Assembly (NCBI RefSeq): GCF_041914405.1
Contig: NZ_JAYSDK010000018.1
Location: 1-64,000 of the forward strand
Direction of reading: 5' to 3'
DNA length: 64,000 bases
Source: Zoogloea sp041914405
GTDB taxonomy: Bacteria > Pseudomonadota > Gammaproteobacteria > Burkholderiales > Rhodocyclaceae
Shown here: positions 53,443 through 62,163 of the stretch, in pieces
Layout of the letters: the number at the start of each line of letters is the position of its first letter
How positions within the stretch are numbered: position 1 is the first letter of the stretch
Position numbers and translations under genes: made by a program
The notes under the pieces: generated by a model
Told to the model about the DNA's origin: nothing
The model's input: the letters and a program-made list of their open reading frames with translations, nothing else
Database searches by the model: none

Positions 53443-53952
53443 TCAGCCTCCCTTGCGCCGAAGCAGGGCGGCACGCAGGTCAGGGGCGCTTGTCCGCGTA
53501 TCGAGCCAGATGGCAAAGAAGGCTTCTGCGAAGCCCGGCATGCTGATGGCGCCGAGCAGGCGATCATCGTGGTAGAAGCGTGCTCCGTCTGCACGGTAGA
53601 GGCCGAGGATGTGATCGCCCGGCTTCACGTCGGGGAAGATGCGCTGCATCTGCTCGCCCCAGCGCGCCAGCAAGGCCTCGTCATTGACGAAGCGACGCAT
53701 CTCCTTGACGCTGGCTTCGGCGATGGCCTTGCCTTCGATATTCCGCTTGTAGTCGAGGCGCAGGGCGAGTGGCGGGCGTTGTGGGTCATCGCCGGCCCAC
53801 AGGGTGGCCTCATAGACGAGGAAGCCGAAACGGCGGAATTCACCGCTACCCCAGCGCTTTAGGCCGGCAATGGCTTCGATGGCGGCATGGGGCTCAGTGT
53901 GCACGCCGAGCAGGGTGCTTGCCACCAAGGCGAGCAGCCGGCGGCGTGCCAT
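53443..53952 (-). CDS. chalcone-isomerase-like secreted protein
   Basis: Protein of 169 residues: an N-terminal basic-hydrophobic signal (MARRRLLALVASTLLGVHTE), then a chalcone-isomerase-like fold as found in bacterial CHI-like proteins: GEFRRFGFLVYEATLWAGDD, ALRLDYKRNIEGKAIAEASVKEMRR, FPDVKPGDHILGLYRADGA, GFAEAFFAIWLDTRTSAPDLRAALL. Bacterial members bind fatty acids or have no known activity. The ATG at 53952 is 35 bases after the Cfa-like gene's stop. It probably works in the periplasm on the operon's lipid product. Confidence 0.75.
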   Translation of the reverse strand: MARRRLLALVASTLLGVHTEPHAAIEAIAGLKRWGSGEFRRFGFLVYEATLWAGDDPQRPPLALRLDYKRNIEGKAIAEASVKEMRRFVNDEALLARWGEQMQRIFPDVKPGDHILGLYRADGARFYHDDRLLGAISMPGFAEAFFAIWLDTRTSAPDLRAALLRRKGG

Positions 53953-53986
53953 GGCGGCCGGACTGCCGGCGCGTGGCAAAGTGGGA

Positions 53987-55183
53987 TCAGCGATGGGCGA
54001 GTTCGAACTGGACGACATCGATGTTCCCAGCCAGGAAGCCGGCCTCGCAGTAGTGGAGGTAGAAGCGCCACAGCCGGCGGAAATTCTCGTCAAAGCCCAG
54101 CGTAGCGATTTGCGTCCAGTTGTCCTCGAAGGCAGCGCGCCACTCGGCCAGCGTGCGGGCGTAATCGAGGCCGAAGGCGAATTCGTCCGTCACCTGCAGG
54201 CCCTGCCGTTCAGCCGTCTTCCTGAAGACGCGGCGGGACGGAAGCATGCCGCCCGGAAATATGTATTGCTGGATGAAGTCGGTTCCGCGCCGGTAGGTTG
54301 CGAACAGGTCGTCGCGGATGGTGATGCTCTGGATCATGGCGCGGCCGCCCGGCTCGAGCGCTTTGGCGACGGTGGCGAAGTAGCTCGGCCACCACCGCTC
54401 GCCGACAGCTTCGAACATTTCGATGGAAACGATGTGGTCGAAGCGCTCCCGGGTGTCGCGGTAGTCCTGCAGGCGCAGATCCGCTTCAGGCACGCGTTTC
54501 TTTGCCCACTCGAGCTGGGCCGGAGACAGGGTCAGGCCGGTGACGTGCAGACCTTTGTGTGTGGCCATCTCTGCGAATCCCCCCCAGCCACAGCCGATTT
54601 CCAGCACGCTCTCGCCCTGCCTGGCTTGGAGCTGGTCGAGAATCCGGCGGTACTTGGCCTGCTGGGCGGCGAGCAAGGAACCGTCGTCCTGGGCCTGGTA
54701 GAGGGCCGACGAGTAGCTCATGCTCGGGTCGAGCCACAAGCGGTAAAAATCATTGCCCAAGTCGTAGTGGGCCATGATGTTGCGCTTGCTACCGGCGCGG
54801 CTGTTGCGGTTGAACCAGTGGCGCATGCGTGCGGCCAGCAATTGCCGCCAGGAGCCATAGATGGCCTTGGCGAGCGCGCCCCGGTTGCGGGCGAGCAGCG
54901 TCAGCAGGGCGGTGACGTCCGGTGAGTCCCACTGGCCGTCCAGGTAAGCCTCGGCAAGCCCGATGTCGCCGCGGGCGAGCACCCGCCCGAACATGGCTTC
55001 GTCGTGCACCTGCAGGCTCAGGCTGCTGGCACCCTCGCCGAACAGGGTGCGCGAGCCGTCCGCCAGGCGGACCTCGAGCATGCCATCCGTCAGTTTTTCC
55101 AGCAGTTTGAAGACAGTACGGGTATCGCGGGCCAATGTTTGGGTACCGCGCACGGGGAGGGCGTAGTCGAAGGTCTGGGTCAT
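53987..55183 (-). CDS. cfa: cyclopropane-fatty-acid synthase-like methyltransferase
   Basis: SAM-dependent methyltransferase of 398 residues of the Cfa family, which adds a methyl or methylene group to double bonds of membrane phospholipid fatty acids. Seen: NIMAHYDLGNDFYRLWLDPSMSYSSALYQ near 150, the SAM motif VLEIGCGWGGFAEMATHKG near 205, GLTLSPAQLEWAKKR, IVSIEMFEAVGERWWPSYF near 268, and YIFPGGMLPS. The ATG at 55183 overlaps the DUF1365 stop as ATGA. Inside a DUF1365/FAD-oxidoreductase operon this enzyme may make methylated or furan-type fatty acids rather than plain cyclopropane ones; in Rhodobacter such families make furan fatty acids under singlet oxygen control. The symbol marks the family only. 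Confidence 0.83.
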   Translation of the reverse strand: MTQTFDYALPVRGTQTLARDTRTVFKLLEKLTDGMLEVRLADGSRTLFGEGASSLSLQVHDEAMFGRVLARGDIGLAEAYLDGQWDSPDVTALLTLLARNRGALAKAIYGSWRQLLAARMRHWFNRNSRAGSKRNIMAHYDLGNDFYRLWLDPSMSYSSALYQAQDDGSLLAAQQAKYRRILDQLQARQGESVLEIGCGWGGFAEMATHKGLHVTGLTLSPAQLEWAKKRVPEADLRLQDYRDTRERFDHIVSIEMFEAVGERWWPSYFATVAKALEPGGRAMIQSITIRDDLFATYRRGTDFIQQYIFPGGMLPSRRVFRKTAERQGLQVTDEFAFGLDYARTLAEWRAAFEDNWTQIATLGFDENFRRLWRFYLHYCEAGFLAGNIDVVQFELAHR

Positions 55184-55944
55184 TTGGATGATTCCTGTAC
55201 GGATCGGGGAGCGGGCTTCGACCCGCGGAATGGCACCCCCTTGAGCCACAGCTTGAGCGCCTGCCAATGGATGCGGGCGATGACGCCGAGGGTCAGGAAA
55301 GGCATGCGCAGGAAGCTCGTGAGCAGTGCGCCAGCCGACCAGGGGGCGGGTTTGCCGGAGAGCGTGGTGAGCAGCAATTCGCCTTCCGCGTCGTCGTAAT
55401 CGATGCGGGCGACTTGAACGGCGCGCTGATGCAGGAAGCGGAAGCGGTAGGCGCCCTCGATCTCATTGAAGGGAGAGACGTGGAAGCACTTTTCGGCGTG
55501 CAACACCTCGCCGTCGCGCAGTGCGTCGCCGTGGCGATGCAGCAGGTAGCTGTGGGTGCCGCCGAAGGTGTTGTTGACCTCCGCAAGGACGGCGATCAGC
55601 CGGCCGCCGCGATCGTGGCAAAACCAGAAACTGACTGGATTGAATACGTAGCCCATCACCCGCGGGAAGGTCTGCAGCACGATCTCGCCATCGTTGGGCA
55701 GGCCGTGTTGTGCCAATAAGCCTTCTATCCACGGCAGCAGTGGGCCACCGTCACGGGGGCCATGGTCCTTGCTGTGAAAGCTCAGCAGGTTGGGTCGGTC
55801 CACGGAGAAGATGGCGCATTGCGCCGCGGCCAGGTCACGTACCGGCAACTGCACGTAGAACACCGGATAGACGAAAGCATTGACCGCCGGACGCAGGCGG
55901 CGATGCATCACGTGGCCAAGGCAGATTTGCGGATGTGTGTTCAT
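55180..55944 (-). CDS. DUF1365 protein
   Basis: Protein of 254 residues of the DUF1365 family: GHVMHRRLRPAVNAFVYPVFY at the N-terminus, FPRVMGYVFNPVSFWFCHDR near 95, EVNNTFGGTHSYLL near 123, and EKCFHVSPFNEIEGAYRFRF near 152. The family has no established reaction but is almost always beside Cfa-like methyltransferases and FAD oxidoreductases, as here, and is thought to act in fatty-acid modification. I use the ATG at 55944; an in-frame alternative start at 55959 would add five residues. It is coupled to the Cfa-like gene by an ATGA overlap. Confidence 0.83.
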   Translation of the reverse strand: MNTHPQICLGHVMHRRLRPAVNAFVYPVFYVQLPVRDLAAAQCAIFSVDRPNLLSFHSKDHGPRDGGPLLPWIEGLLAQHGLPNDGEIVLQTFPRVMGYVFNPVSFWFCHDRGGRLIAVLAEVNNTFGGTHSYLLHRHGDALRDGEVLHAEKCFHVSPFNEIEGAYRFRFLHQRAVQVARIDYDDAEGELLLTTLSGKPAPWSAGALLTSFLRMPFLTLGVIARIHWQALKLWLKGVPFRGSKPAPRSVQESSK

Positions 55945-55966
55945 CGGCGAGTTCGGCAAGCTTTTC

Positions 55967-57301
55967 CTAGACCGCTTCTGCTTCTCGGTGCAGGTGGCTT
56001 GCCACGTCTTGCCAGGGCGCCAGGACCCCCAGGCCGTTGGCGACTCGCAGCGCGGACTTCAGGCCGTCCTCGTGGAAGCCGTAACTGCCCCAGGCGCCGG
56101 CCAGCCAGATGCCACCTTCGCCCTGCACCCTGCCCAACCGTTGCTGTGCGGCGATGGCCGGACCATCGAAGATCGGGTGCGCGTAATCGAATTCGGCGAT
56201 CACTTTGCTGGGGTCCGGCTCGCGGACCGGATTCAGGGTTACCACCACCGGGGCCGAGAACGGCAACGGCTGCAGTTTGTTGATCAGGTAGGACACGCCA
56301 ACAGGCTGCGCATTTGCGTCGGCGCCCGGCGCCGCCTTGCCGCCGAAGTAATTCCACGCCGACCACAGCTTGCGATCGCGCGGCAGCAGGGCCGGGTCCG
56401 TGTGCAGTACGGCGCGGTTTGGCTGGTAGCCGATGGCGGACAGCACCTCGCGCTGCCCGTCGCTCGCCGTCATGCCGAGGATGGAGCGCGCCTGATCGCT
56501 GTGGCAGGCCAGTACCACCTGATCGAACCTTTCGCTGCCGCCTGCATGCACGACACTCAGGCCGTCCGCTGTACGCGTGACGGCATGGACCGGGCAGGCG
56601 ATGCGCAGATCACCGAGCTGGGTGGCGATCTTCCTGACGTACTCGCGTCCGCCACCCTTGACTGTGCGCCACATTGGACGGTCGAAGATCTGCAGCAGGC
56701 CGTGGTTCTGGCAGAAGTGGATGAAGGTAGCGAGAGGCATGTCGAGCATCTGGCCGGTCGGGCAGGACCAGATCGCAGCGGCCATGGGCAGCAGGTACCA
56801 GTTGGAAAAAGCGTCCGAATACCGACCATCGCGCAGGAAGTCGCGCAGGCTCTGCGTGGTGTCCGGACGGGTTGCCAGCCAAGCGGTGCTCTCGCGGTTG
56901 AAACGGAGGATGTCCGATAGCATCGACCAGAACTGGGGGCGCACGAGGTTGCGCTTCTGCCCGAAGAGGGTCGCCAGACTGCTGCCAGCCCATTCCAGAT
57001 CCGGCGTTTCCAGGCTGACCGAGAAGGACATTTCGGTCTCTACACTATCGACACCAAGGAACTCGAACAGGGCGATCAGGTTAGGGTAGGTTTTCTCGTT
57101 GAATACCAGAAAGCCCGTGTCGACCGGATGTGTCTTGCCTTCGAGCTTCACATCGACCGTGTTGGTGTGGCCGCCAAGATAGGAGCCCGCTTCGAACACC
57201 GTGACGTCGTAGCGGCGGGACAGCAACCACGCCGTGGCCAGGCCGGAGATCCCGGCGCCGACTACCGCGATACGTTGCCTCGGGTTGATTCTGGCGTTCA
57301 C
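55967..57301 (-). CDS. FAD-dependent oxidoreductase (amine-oxidase family)
   Basis: Flavoprotein of 444 residues. Seen: N-terminal Rossmann motif RIAVVGAGISGLATAWLLSRRYDVTVFEAG, then GGHTNTVDV, GFLVFNEKTYPNLIALFEFLGV, and the C-terminal GIWLAGAWGSYGFHEDGLKSALRVANGLG, all typical of the NAD/FAD oxidoreductases linked with DUF1365 and Cfa. I start at GTG 57301 (VNARINPRQRIAVVG) because AGGAGAA precedes it directly and the FAD motif follows at once; a longer frame exists but covers the operator region. It is the first gene of the eight-gene operon and probably desaturates or oxidises a modified fatty acid. It is divergent from the B12-binding regulator. Confidence 0.85.
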   Translation of the reverse strand: MNARINPRQRIAVVGAGISGLATAWLLSRRYDVTVFEAGSYLGGHTNTVDVKLEGKTHPVDTGFLVFNEKTYPNLIALFEFLGVDSVETEMSFSVSLETPDLEWAGSSLATLFGQKRNLVRPQFWSMLSDILRFNRESTAWLATRPDTTQSLRDFLRDGRYSDAFSNWYLLPMAAAIWSCPTGQMLDMPLATFIHFCQNHGLLQIFDRPMWRTVKGGGREYVRKIATQLGDLRIACPVHAVTRTADGLSVVHAGGSERFDQVVLACHSDQARSILGMTASDGQREVLSAIGYQPNRAVLHTDPALLPRDRKLWSAWNYFGGKAAPGADANAQPVGVSYLINKLQPLPFSAPVVVTLNPVREPDPSKVIAEFDYAHPIFDGPAIAAQQRLGRVQGEGGIWLAGAWGSYGFHEDGLKSALRVANGLGVLAPWQDVASHLHREAEAV

Positions 57302-57381
57302 GCTTTTCTCCTGATGACACGCGTTTAGCGCGAGACTCGAGGCGGGGGCTTGTCCTTGCGCTCCTGCATTCAAGTCGTTTG

Positions 57382-57470
57382 TTTGTCCTAGACAAATATG
57401 TTTTTTGTTCGTAAGGTAGTGAGCCAAAGCTGTTATGTCAACGGTTTGTCTAATATTTGTTTAGGACAAA
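57382..57470. promoter_or_regulatory. operator cluster of the CarH/LitR-type regulator
   Basis: TTTGTCCTAGACAAA (57382-57396) is a perfect 6-base inverted repeat around CTA. TTTGTTTAGGACAAA (57456-57470) is a close variant ending two bases before the regulator's ATG, and a half site GTTTGTCTAA lies at 57444-57453. Copies on both sides of the divergent spacer suggest control of both the operon and the regulator gene itself. TTTGTCTA-like boxes of this form are known for LitR/CarH proteins in related bacteria, to my knowledge. Confidence 0.65.
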
Positions 57471-57472
57471 TT

Positions 57473-58384
57473 ATGAATACCCCGGGCTTCACCATTGCGG
57501 CTGTCGAGCGCGACACTGGGCTCTCCAAAGATGTCCTGCGCATGTGGGAGCGGCGTTACGGTTTTCCTGTCCCGGAGCGCGACGCACACGGCGAGCGCGT
57601 CTATCCGGCCGCGCAGGTCGAGCGCCTGCGTGCGATAAAACGCCTGATGGATCAGGGATATAGACCCGGAAAGCTGATTGCCACGCCGATTGATGAGCTC
57701 AGTCTGCTGGCGCCGCGCCGCGGTCGACCTGCGGTCGTGGAGGGACGGGGAGTCGATCATCCGGAGCATGGCGAGCTGCTCGCGTTGCTCAGGCAGCATG
57801 ACGCCAACGCTTTTGTCCAGGCTCTGCAACAGCGGTTGGCCCGCCAGGGATTGCAGCGTTTTGTTCAGGACATCGTCGCACCGCTGACGCAGCAGGTCGG
57901 GGACGCCTGGGAGGACGGACATTTCGAGGTGTTCGAGGAACACCTGTTCACCGAGCTGACCAAGCGGGTACTACGACAGGCCATCGCCGGCCTGCCACAG
58001 GGCGGCGCCTCGCCGCGCGTGCTGCTCACCAGCGTGCCGGACGAGCAGCACATGCTTGGCCTGTTGATGGTTGAAGCCCTGCTGGCGCTTGAAGGAGCGG
58101 AGTGCATTCCGCTCGGTACGCAAATGCCCTTGCTGGAAATCAGCCGGGCTGCGGCAGCGCACCGAGCCGACATCGTGGCCCTGTCGTTCTCGGTGGCCTT
58201 TCCAGCCCGTCAGCTCCCTCGGCTGCTTGAGCAATTGCGGGCGGCGCTGTCAGCCGACGTCGAGTTGTGGGTGGGGGGGCGCGGGGTCTCACGCCTCAAT
58301 CCGCCGGCCGGGGTCCGCTGCTTTGCCAGTCTGGACCAGGGCGTCGAGGCTCTGGCGGCATGGCGGAGCGCGCACGCCGGATAG
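57473..58384 (+). CDS. CarH/LitR-type B12-dependent photoreceptor regulator
   Basis: MerR-family regulator of 303 residues. The N-terminal winged helix (about 5-70) has GFTIAAVERDTGLSKDVLRMWERRYGFP. The middle helical bundle has the photoreceptor motif W-x9-E-H as Trp146, Glu156, His157 (DAWEDGHFEVFEEHLF). The C-terminal B12 fold has Glu191-x-His193-x2-Gly196 (DEQHMLG), where His193 would bind cobalt. These are the residues that make CarH/LitR bind adenosylcobalamin and lose DNA binding on illumination. The ATG at 57473 begins the helix-turn-helix. Matching palindromes lie between it and the divergent lipid operon, so light should induce that operon and this gene. Confidence 0.88.
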   Translation: MNTPGFTIAAVERDTGLSKDVLRMWERRYGFPVPERDAHGERVYPAAQVERLRAIKRLMDQGYRPGKLIATPIDELSLLAPRRGRPAVVEGRGVDHPEHGELLALLRQHDANAFVQALQQRLARQGLQRFVQDIVAPLTQQVGDAWEDGHFEVFEEHLFTELTKRVLRQAIAGLPQGGASPRVLLTSVPDEQHMLGLLMVEALLALEGAECIPLGTQMPLLEISRAAAAHRADIVALSFSVAFPARQLPRLLEQLRAALSADVELWVGGRGVSRLNPPAGVRCFASLDQGVEALAAWRSAHAG

Positions 58385-58424
58385 CAGTTCCTTGCCCCTC
58401 TCCGTCGGTGAGGGCAGGCATGTT

Positions 58425-59354
58425 TCAGCCTTCGGGCCGTTTGGCGTTGTCATCCAGCAGGCCGACGAGCGTTTCGCGCAACCAGGCTACTGCAGGGTCG
58501 GCGTGGTTGCGCGGGTGCCAGGCCAGACGCAGGCCGAACCCGCGGTCGTCGAAGGGTAGGTCGAACATGTCGAGCACGCTGGCGAAGCGGCTCCGCAACA
58601 TCGACGGCAGGGTGCACACGTAATCCGAATTACGCAGGATTTCGGGCACCAGCATGAACTTCTCGACGGATACCACCACGGTGCGATGGCGCCCCCGTTC
58701 GGCCAGCGTTTCGTCGATGTACCCGCTGAAGTGCCCGCCGAATTCCGTGACCAGCACATGCTGCAGGGCGCAGTAAGCGTCCATGTCGAGGCTTGCCGTG
58801 CCACGCGGATGGCCTTTTCGTTGCGCCATTACGAAGGAGCCGTGGAGCAGGGGCCTGACTTTCATCGAGGCTGGCAGGAGACGTTCCGAGGCGATCAGCA
58901 GATCGACCTCCCCGCCTTCCATCTGCGCCGCGATCAAGCCGGCATCGGGGTTGCGGAAGGCGATACGCACGCCGGGCCCGGCGCAGGAGGCCAGCTTCTC
59001 GATGAGCGGCAGTCCGAGCACTACCATGGCGGTATCGTTGGCGGCGATCTGGAAGGTGCGCTCGTCCGTCAGTGGGTTGAAGCTCGGCCGGTACTGCACG
59101 ACTGATTCGAGGTCCTTGAGCACGGAATGAAGGATCGGCCCCAGGGCCAGCGCGCGGGCGGTGGGTGTCATCCCGCGGCCAGCCTCGGCGGGAAGCAGTA
59201 GTGGATCACCGAAGATCTGGCGCAGGCGCGCCAACTGCGCCGACAGTGCTGGCTGGCTCAGGTGCAGGCGACGGGCAGCCCGCGTTACGTTGCATTCGGC
59301 CAGCAGCGCGTCCAGGGAAACCAGCAGGTTCAGGTCAATCTGGCGTAGATCCAC
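58425..59354 (-). CDS. LysR-family regulator (NodD/aromatic type)
   Basis: LysR regulator of 309 residues with the subgroup start DLRQIDLNLLVSLDALLAECNVTRAARRLHLSQPALSAQLARLR, resembling NodD/NahR-like proteins that respond to aromatic compounds. The effector domain begins near RTFQIAANDTAMVVLGLPL. I use GTG 59354 (VDLRQIDLN), where similarity starts; no ATG is near. It is divergent from the gene at 59472 with 117 bases between, so that gene is its likely target. The effector is unknown. Confidence 0.82.
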   Translation of the reverse strand: MDLRQIDLNLLVSLDALLAECNVTRAARRLHLSQPALSAQLARLRQIFGDPLLLPAEAGRGMTPTARALALGPILHSVLKDLESVVQYRPSFNPLTDERTFQIAANDTAMVVLGLPLIEKLASCAGPGVRIAFRNPDAGLIAAQMEGGEVDLLIASERLLPASMKVRPLLHGSFVMAQRKGHPRGTASLDMDAYCALQHVLVTEFGGHFSGYIDETLAERGRHRTVVVSVEKFMLVPEILRNSDYVCTLPSMLRSRFASVLDMFDLPFDDRGFGLRLAWHPRNHADPAVAWLRETLVGLLDDNAKRPEG

Positions 59355-59471
59355 GATGGGGTATCTTCTTGGTGGATTGGTCGAATACGGATAATCGATT
59401 TCAACTATATATCCGTGGCCTCCATACTCCAATCAACGCGTTCAACGCGACGCACATAAAAGGAGAAAACC

Positions 59472-60047
59472 ATGGAAGCCAACGCCACCAAGACCCAGCC
59501 GGGTAGCGCGAACCCCGTCATCCGCATCGCCCGCCGCCACATCCGGCCGGGGAACGAGGCTGCATACGAAGCCTTGGTTGGTGAGATGTTCCAGCAGATG
59601 CAGGCCTGCAAGGGCTTCCTCGGTGCGGAACTGATCCCGGCCAACGCGCCGGACGGTGAGCATCAGGTCATCATCCGCTTCTCGTCGGAAGACGCGCTCG
59701 CCAACTGGGACGGCAGTGCGGCGCGTTCCGAGCTGCTCGCCCGGATGGCCAAGCTGGCCGACACCGACCCGGAGTATCGCCGTCTTTCCGGACTTGAGGC
59801 CTGGTTTACGCCCGCCGTCGTGCCCGCCACGATGCATCCGCCACGGGCGCGCATGGCGCTGGTGACCTGGATGGGCATCTTTCCGACGGTATCGCTGGTC
59901 CTGTGGTTGATCGAACCGCTGCTGCGTCCGTACTTGCCCTTTTTGCCCAAGGTTGCCTTGCTCACCGGGCTCATCGTTGTGACGATGACCTGGGGCGTGA
60001 TGCCGCGGCTTACCCGGATGATGCGTGGGTTTCTGAATCGGCAGTAA
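59472..60047 (+). CDS. membrane-anchored ABM-domain protein
   Basis: Protein of 191 residues. An N-terminal antibiotic-biosynthesis-monooxygenase-like ferredoxin fold (about 15-110: IRIARRHIRPGNEAAYEALVGEMFQQMQACKGFLGAEL) is followed by two hydrophobic helices (about 130-150 and 155-175: ALVTWMGIFPTVSLVLWLIEPLL, PKVALLTGLIVVTMTWGVMP). This combined layout is a known but uncharacterised type. ABM domains often act on quinones or polyketides. The ATG at 59472 follows AAAGGAGAAAACC. Control by the divergent LysR protein is likely. Confidence 0.75.
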   Translation: MEANATKTQPGSANPVIRIARRHIRPGNEAAYEALVGEMFQQMQACKGFLGAELIPANAPDGEHQVIIRFSSEDALANWDGSAARSELLARMAKLADTDPEYRRLSGLEAWFTPAVVPATMHPPRARMALVTWMGIFPTVSLVLWLIEPLLRPYLPFLPKVALLTGLIVVTMTWGVMPRLTRMMRGFLNRQ

Positions 60048-60265
60048 AGCTAGACGGTTTATGAGATATGGGACTCCAAGGTTGCGCTGCTAAGGAGGTG
60101 CGGGTATGTTCTGCCTGCCGTTGCTTGGCGGAAATTCAGGCAGTTGAAAAAAAGCGACTTTTCAATGTCTTGCCGCGAGCGCTAGCTAGACATGTTCCAT
60201 GTGCCCTGTTAATGGACTGCGCCTGGGTTCCTGAACGTTTACTCTGAATTTAAAAGCGTACCCCT

Positions 60266-61228
60266 GTGCTCGACGTATTTTTCACCGCGGATGTTGAGAT
60301 CTGGTGCGATGGGTGGGATGACATCGACAAGAAGTTCCCTGACGCTTTCAGGAAGTACGTCATAGGGCCCACGTCCCGTGGCAATTTTGGCTTGCCGTAC
60401 CAGCTGAAGGTTCTTTCGGACCATGGGTTACGCGGCACCTTCTTCGTTGAGCCACTGTTCTCGACGCGCTTCGGCAGCCAGGCTCTCGAGGAAATCGTTG
60501 GTCTCATCCGCGATGCTGACCAGGAAATCCAACTGCATCTGCACCCTGAATGGGTAGACGAATCGATCGAACCGCTCATTGCCAATGCGTCGGAGAAACG
60601 ACAGCATTTGTTTCAATACACGCTGGAAGAGCAGATGCAACTCATCGAAGCTGGGGCAGCCCTGCTCAGCAAGGCGGGGGCACCCGAGATCAATGCGTTT
60701 CGGGCTGGCAGTTTCGGATTTAACCGGGACACCCTGCGCGCCTTGTCAGCCAACGGTATCCGGTTCGACAGCAGCTACAATGCCACGCTATTCGGCCCCG
60801 ACAGCGGCGTGTCGCCGGGGGTGTTGCTGCACGAGCCCATGGAGTGCGAAAACGTCATCGAGTATCCGATGACGGTTTTCCAGGACGGCTTGGGGGCGCT
60901 ACGCCACGTTCAACTGACTGCCTGCTCTTCCAGTGAGATTGAGGCGATGCTTTGGCAGGCACTGGAAGTCGGCCGCAAATCGTTCGTGATCCTGTTTCAT
61001 AACTTCGAACTGCTCTCTCCATCCAAATCTATGGCGGATGACGTCGTGATCCGGCGCTTCCGGCGGCTCTGCGAATTTCTCGAACGAAACCGGGATTGTT
61101 TCCGCACTACTGGTTTTCACGGGCTGGAACCAAAGATTGTCACTACCCAGCCCATGCCGCTCAAGTCAAACTTCTGGAATGTGGCTACCAGAATTCTTGA
61201 GCAAATCTATCGTAGGAAGTATCGATGA
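60266..61228 (+). CDS. polysaccharide deacetylase-like protein
   Basis: Protein of 320 residues of the NodB/carbohydrate esterase 4-like fold: N-terminal VFFTADVEIWCDGW with the metal Asp, GTFFVEPLFSTRFG near 55, the His-x-His motif QLHLHPEWVDES near 88, AFRAGSFGFNRDTLRALSANGI near 145 with the catalytic Arg-region, and FVILFHNFELLSP near 240. It would remove acetyl groups from a surface or capsule sugar. The start is GTG at 60266 with a weak ribosome site, the least certain point of this call. Its stop overlaps the next ATG (ATGA). The base composition of this three-gene block is lower in GC than the neighbours, suggesting transfer. Confidence 0.78.
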   Translation: MLDVFFTADVEIWCDGWDDIDKKFPDAFRKYVIGPTSRGNFGLPYQLKVLSDHGLRGTFFVEPLFSTRFGSQALEEIVGLIRDADQEIQLHLHPEWVDESIEPLIANASEKRQHLFQYTLEEQMQLIEAGAALLSKAGAPEINAFRAGSFGFNRDTLRALSANGIRFDSSYNATLFGPDSGVSPGVLLHEPMECENVIEYPMTVFQDGLGALRHVQLTACSSSEIEAMLWQALEVGRKSFVILFHNFELLSPSKSMADDVVIRRFRRLCEFLERNRDCFRTTGFHGLEPKIVTTQPMPLKSNFWNVATRILEQIYRRKYR

Positions 61229-62163
61229 GTCGTTGGAAACTTCGGAGTGTGCCGTTCAAGTATCAGCTAAGTGACTGGACGCTGTTGAGCATCCCGCTGA
61301 ACCTGCAGTGCAGGTCGGTTCCACTTTTCGGCGAGCCGGCCACTCAGACGATTCAGGTGCCGCCGCCGAGCGAGTTGGAGCAAGGCAGTCAGGGTTTCCT
61401 GATCCGGGCACTGCCCGTTGTCGATGAGCTCCCGAAGCTGAGTCGACAGGATGGCTACCTCTGCTACGTTCCTCTTCAGTATGAACACTGCTATATCGAT
61501 CTGACTCTCACGCTCGAGACGTATCAGAAGAAGTTCTCATCCAAGACAAGATCCACGATCAATCGAAAGATACGGAAATACGCCGAGCACTGCGGCGGTA
61601 CGATCAATTGGCGGAAATTCGAAACGCCTGAGCAGGTTCGTGAGTTCTTCTCGCTGGCCCGCAGTGTTTCAAAGCTCAGCTACCAGGAGCGACTGCTGGA
61701 CGCTGGCCTGCCGGATTCCGAAGCATTCATCCAGCAGGCTGAAGCGCTTGCCGCCGACAATCACTTGCGTGCCTACATCCTCTTCGATGGCGAGCGACCT
61801 GTCTCATATCTTTACTGTCCGGTTGAGCAGGGGGTGTTGATTTACGCTTATCTAGGATACGACCCCGAGTACATGAAACTTTCCGTCGGTACGGTGCTTC
61901 AGTGGCTGGCGCTGGAGTCCCTATTTGGCGAAGCCTGCTTCACAGCCTTCGACTTCACCGAGGGGCAGTCGGATCACAAGCGGCTGTTTGCTACGCACCA
62001 GACGAAGCGTGCAAATGTGTTCCTCGTCAAGGCATCACTGCGGAGCCAACTCATCATTCATTCGCACCTCAGGATGGATCAGTTCTCTAGCTGGTTGGGC
62101 GTGACCTTGGATCGACTGGGCGTGCGGGCAAAGGTCAAGCGCTTGCTGCGGTTCGGTAGATGA
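61225..62163 (+). CDS. FemAB/GNAT-like acyltransferase
   Basis: Protein of 312 residues with a GNAT-type fold of the FemAB/CelD (BioF2-like) group found in polysaccharide gene sets: YIDLTLTLETYQKKFSSKTRSTINRKIRKYAE near 90 is the typical motif, and AYLGYDPEYMKLSVGTVLQWLALE near 215 the second half. It would transfer an acyl or aminoacyl group to a sugar. Its ATG overlaps the deacetylase stop, and its own stop overlaps the next start, so the three genes are translationally coupled. A role in trimming and re-acylating a sugar on a surface polymer is an inference from the trio. Confidence 0.75.
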   Translation: MSRWKLRSVPFKYQLSDWTLLSIPLNLQCRSVPLFGEPATQTIQVPPPSELEQGSQGFLIRALPVVDELPKLSRQDGYLCYVPLQYEHCYIDLTLTLETYQKKFSSKTRSTINRKIRKYAEHCGGTINWRKFETPEQVREFFSLARSVSKLSYQERLLDAGLPDSEAFIQQAEALAADNHLRAYILFDGERPVSYLYCPVEQGVLIYAYLGYDPEYMKLSVGTVLQWLALESLFGEACFTAFDFTEGQSDHKRLFATHQTKRANVFLVKASLRSQLIIHSHLRMDQFSSWLGVTLDRLGVRAKVKRLLRFGR

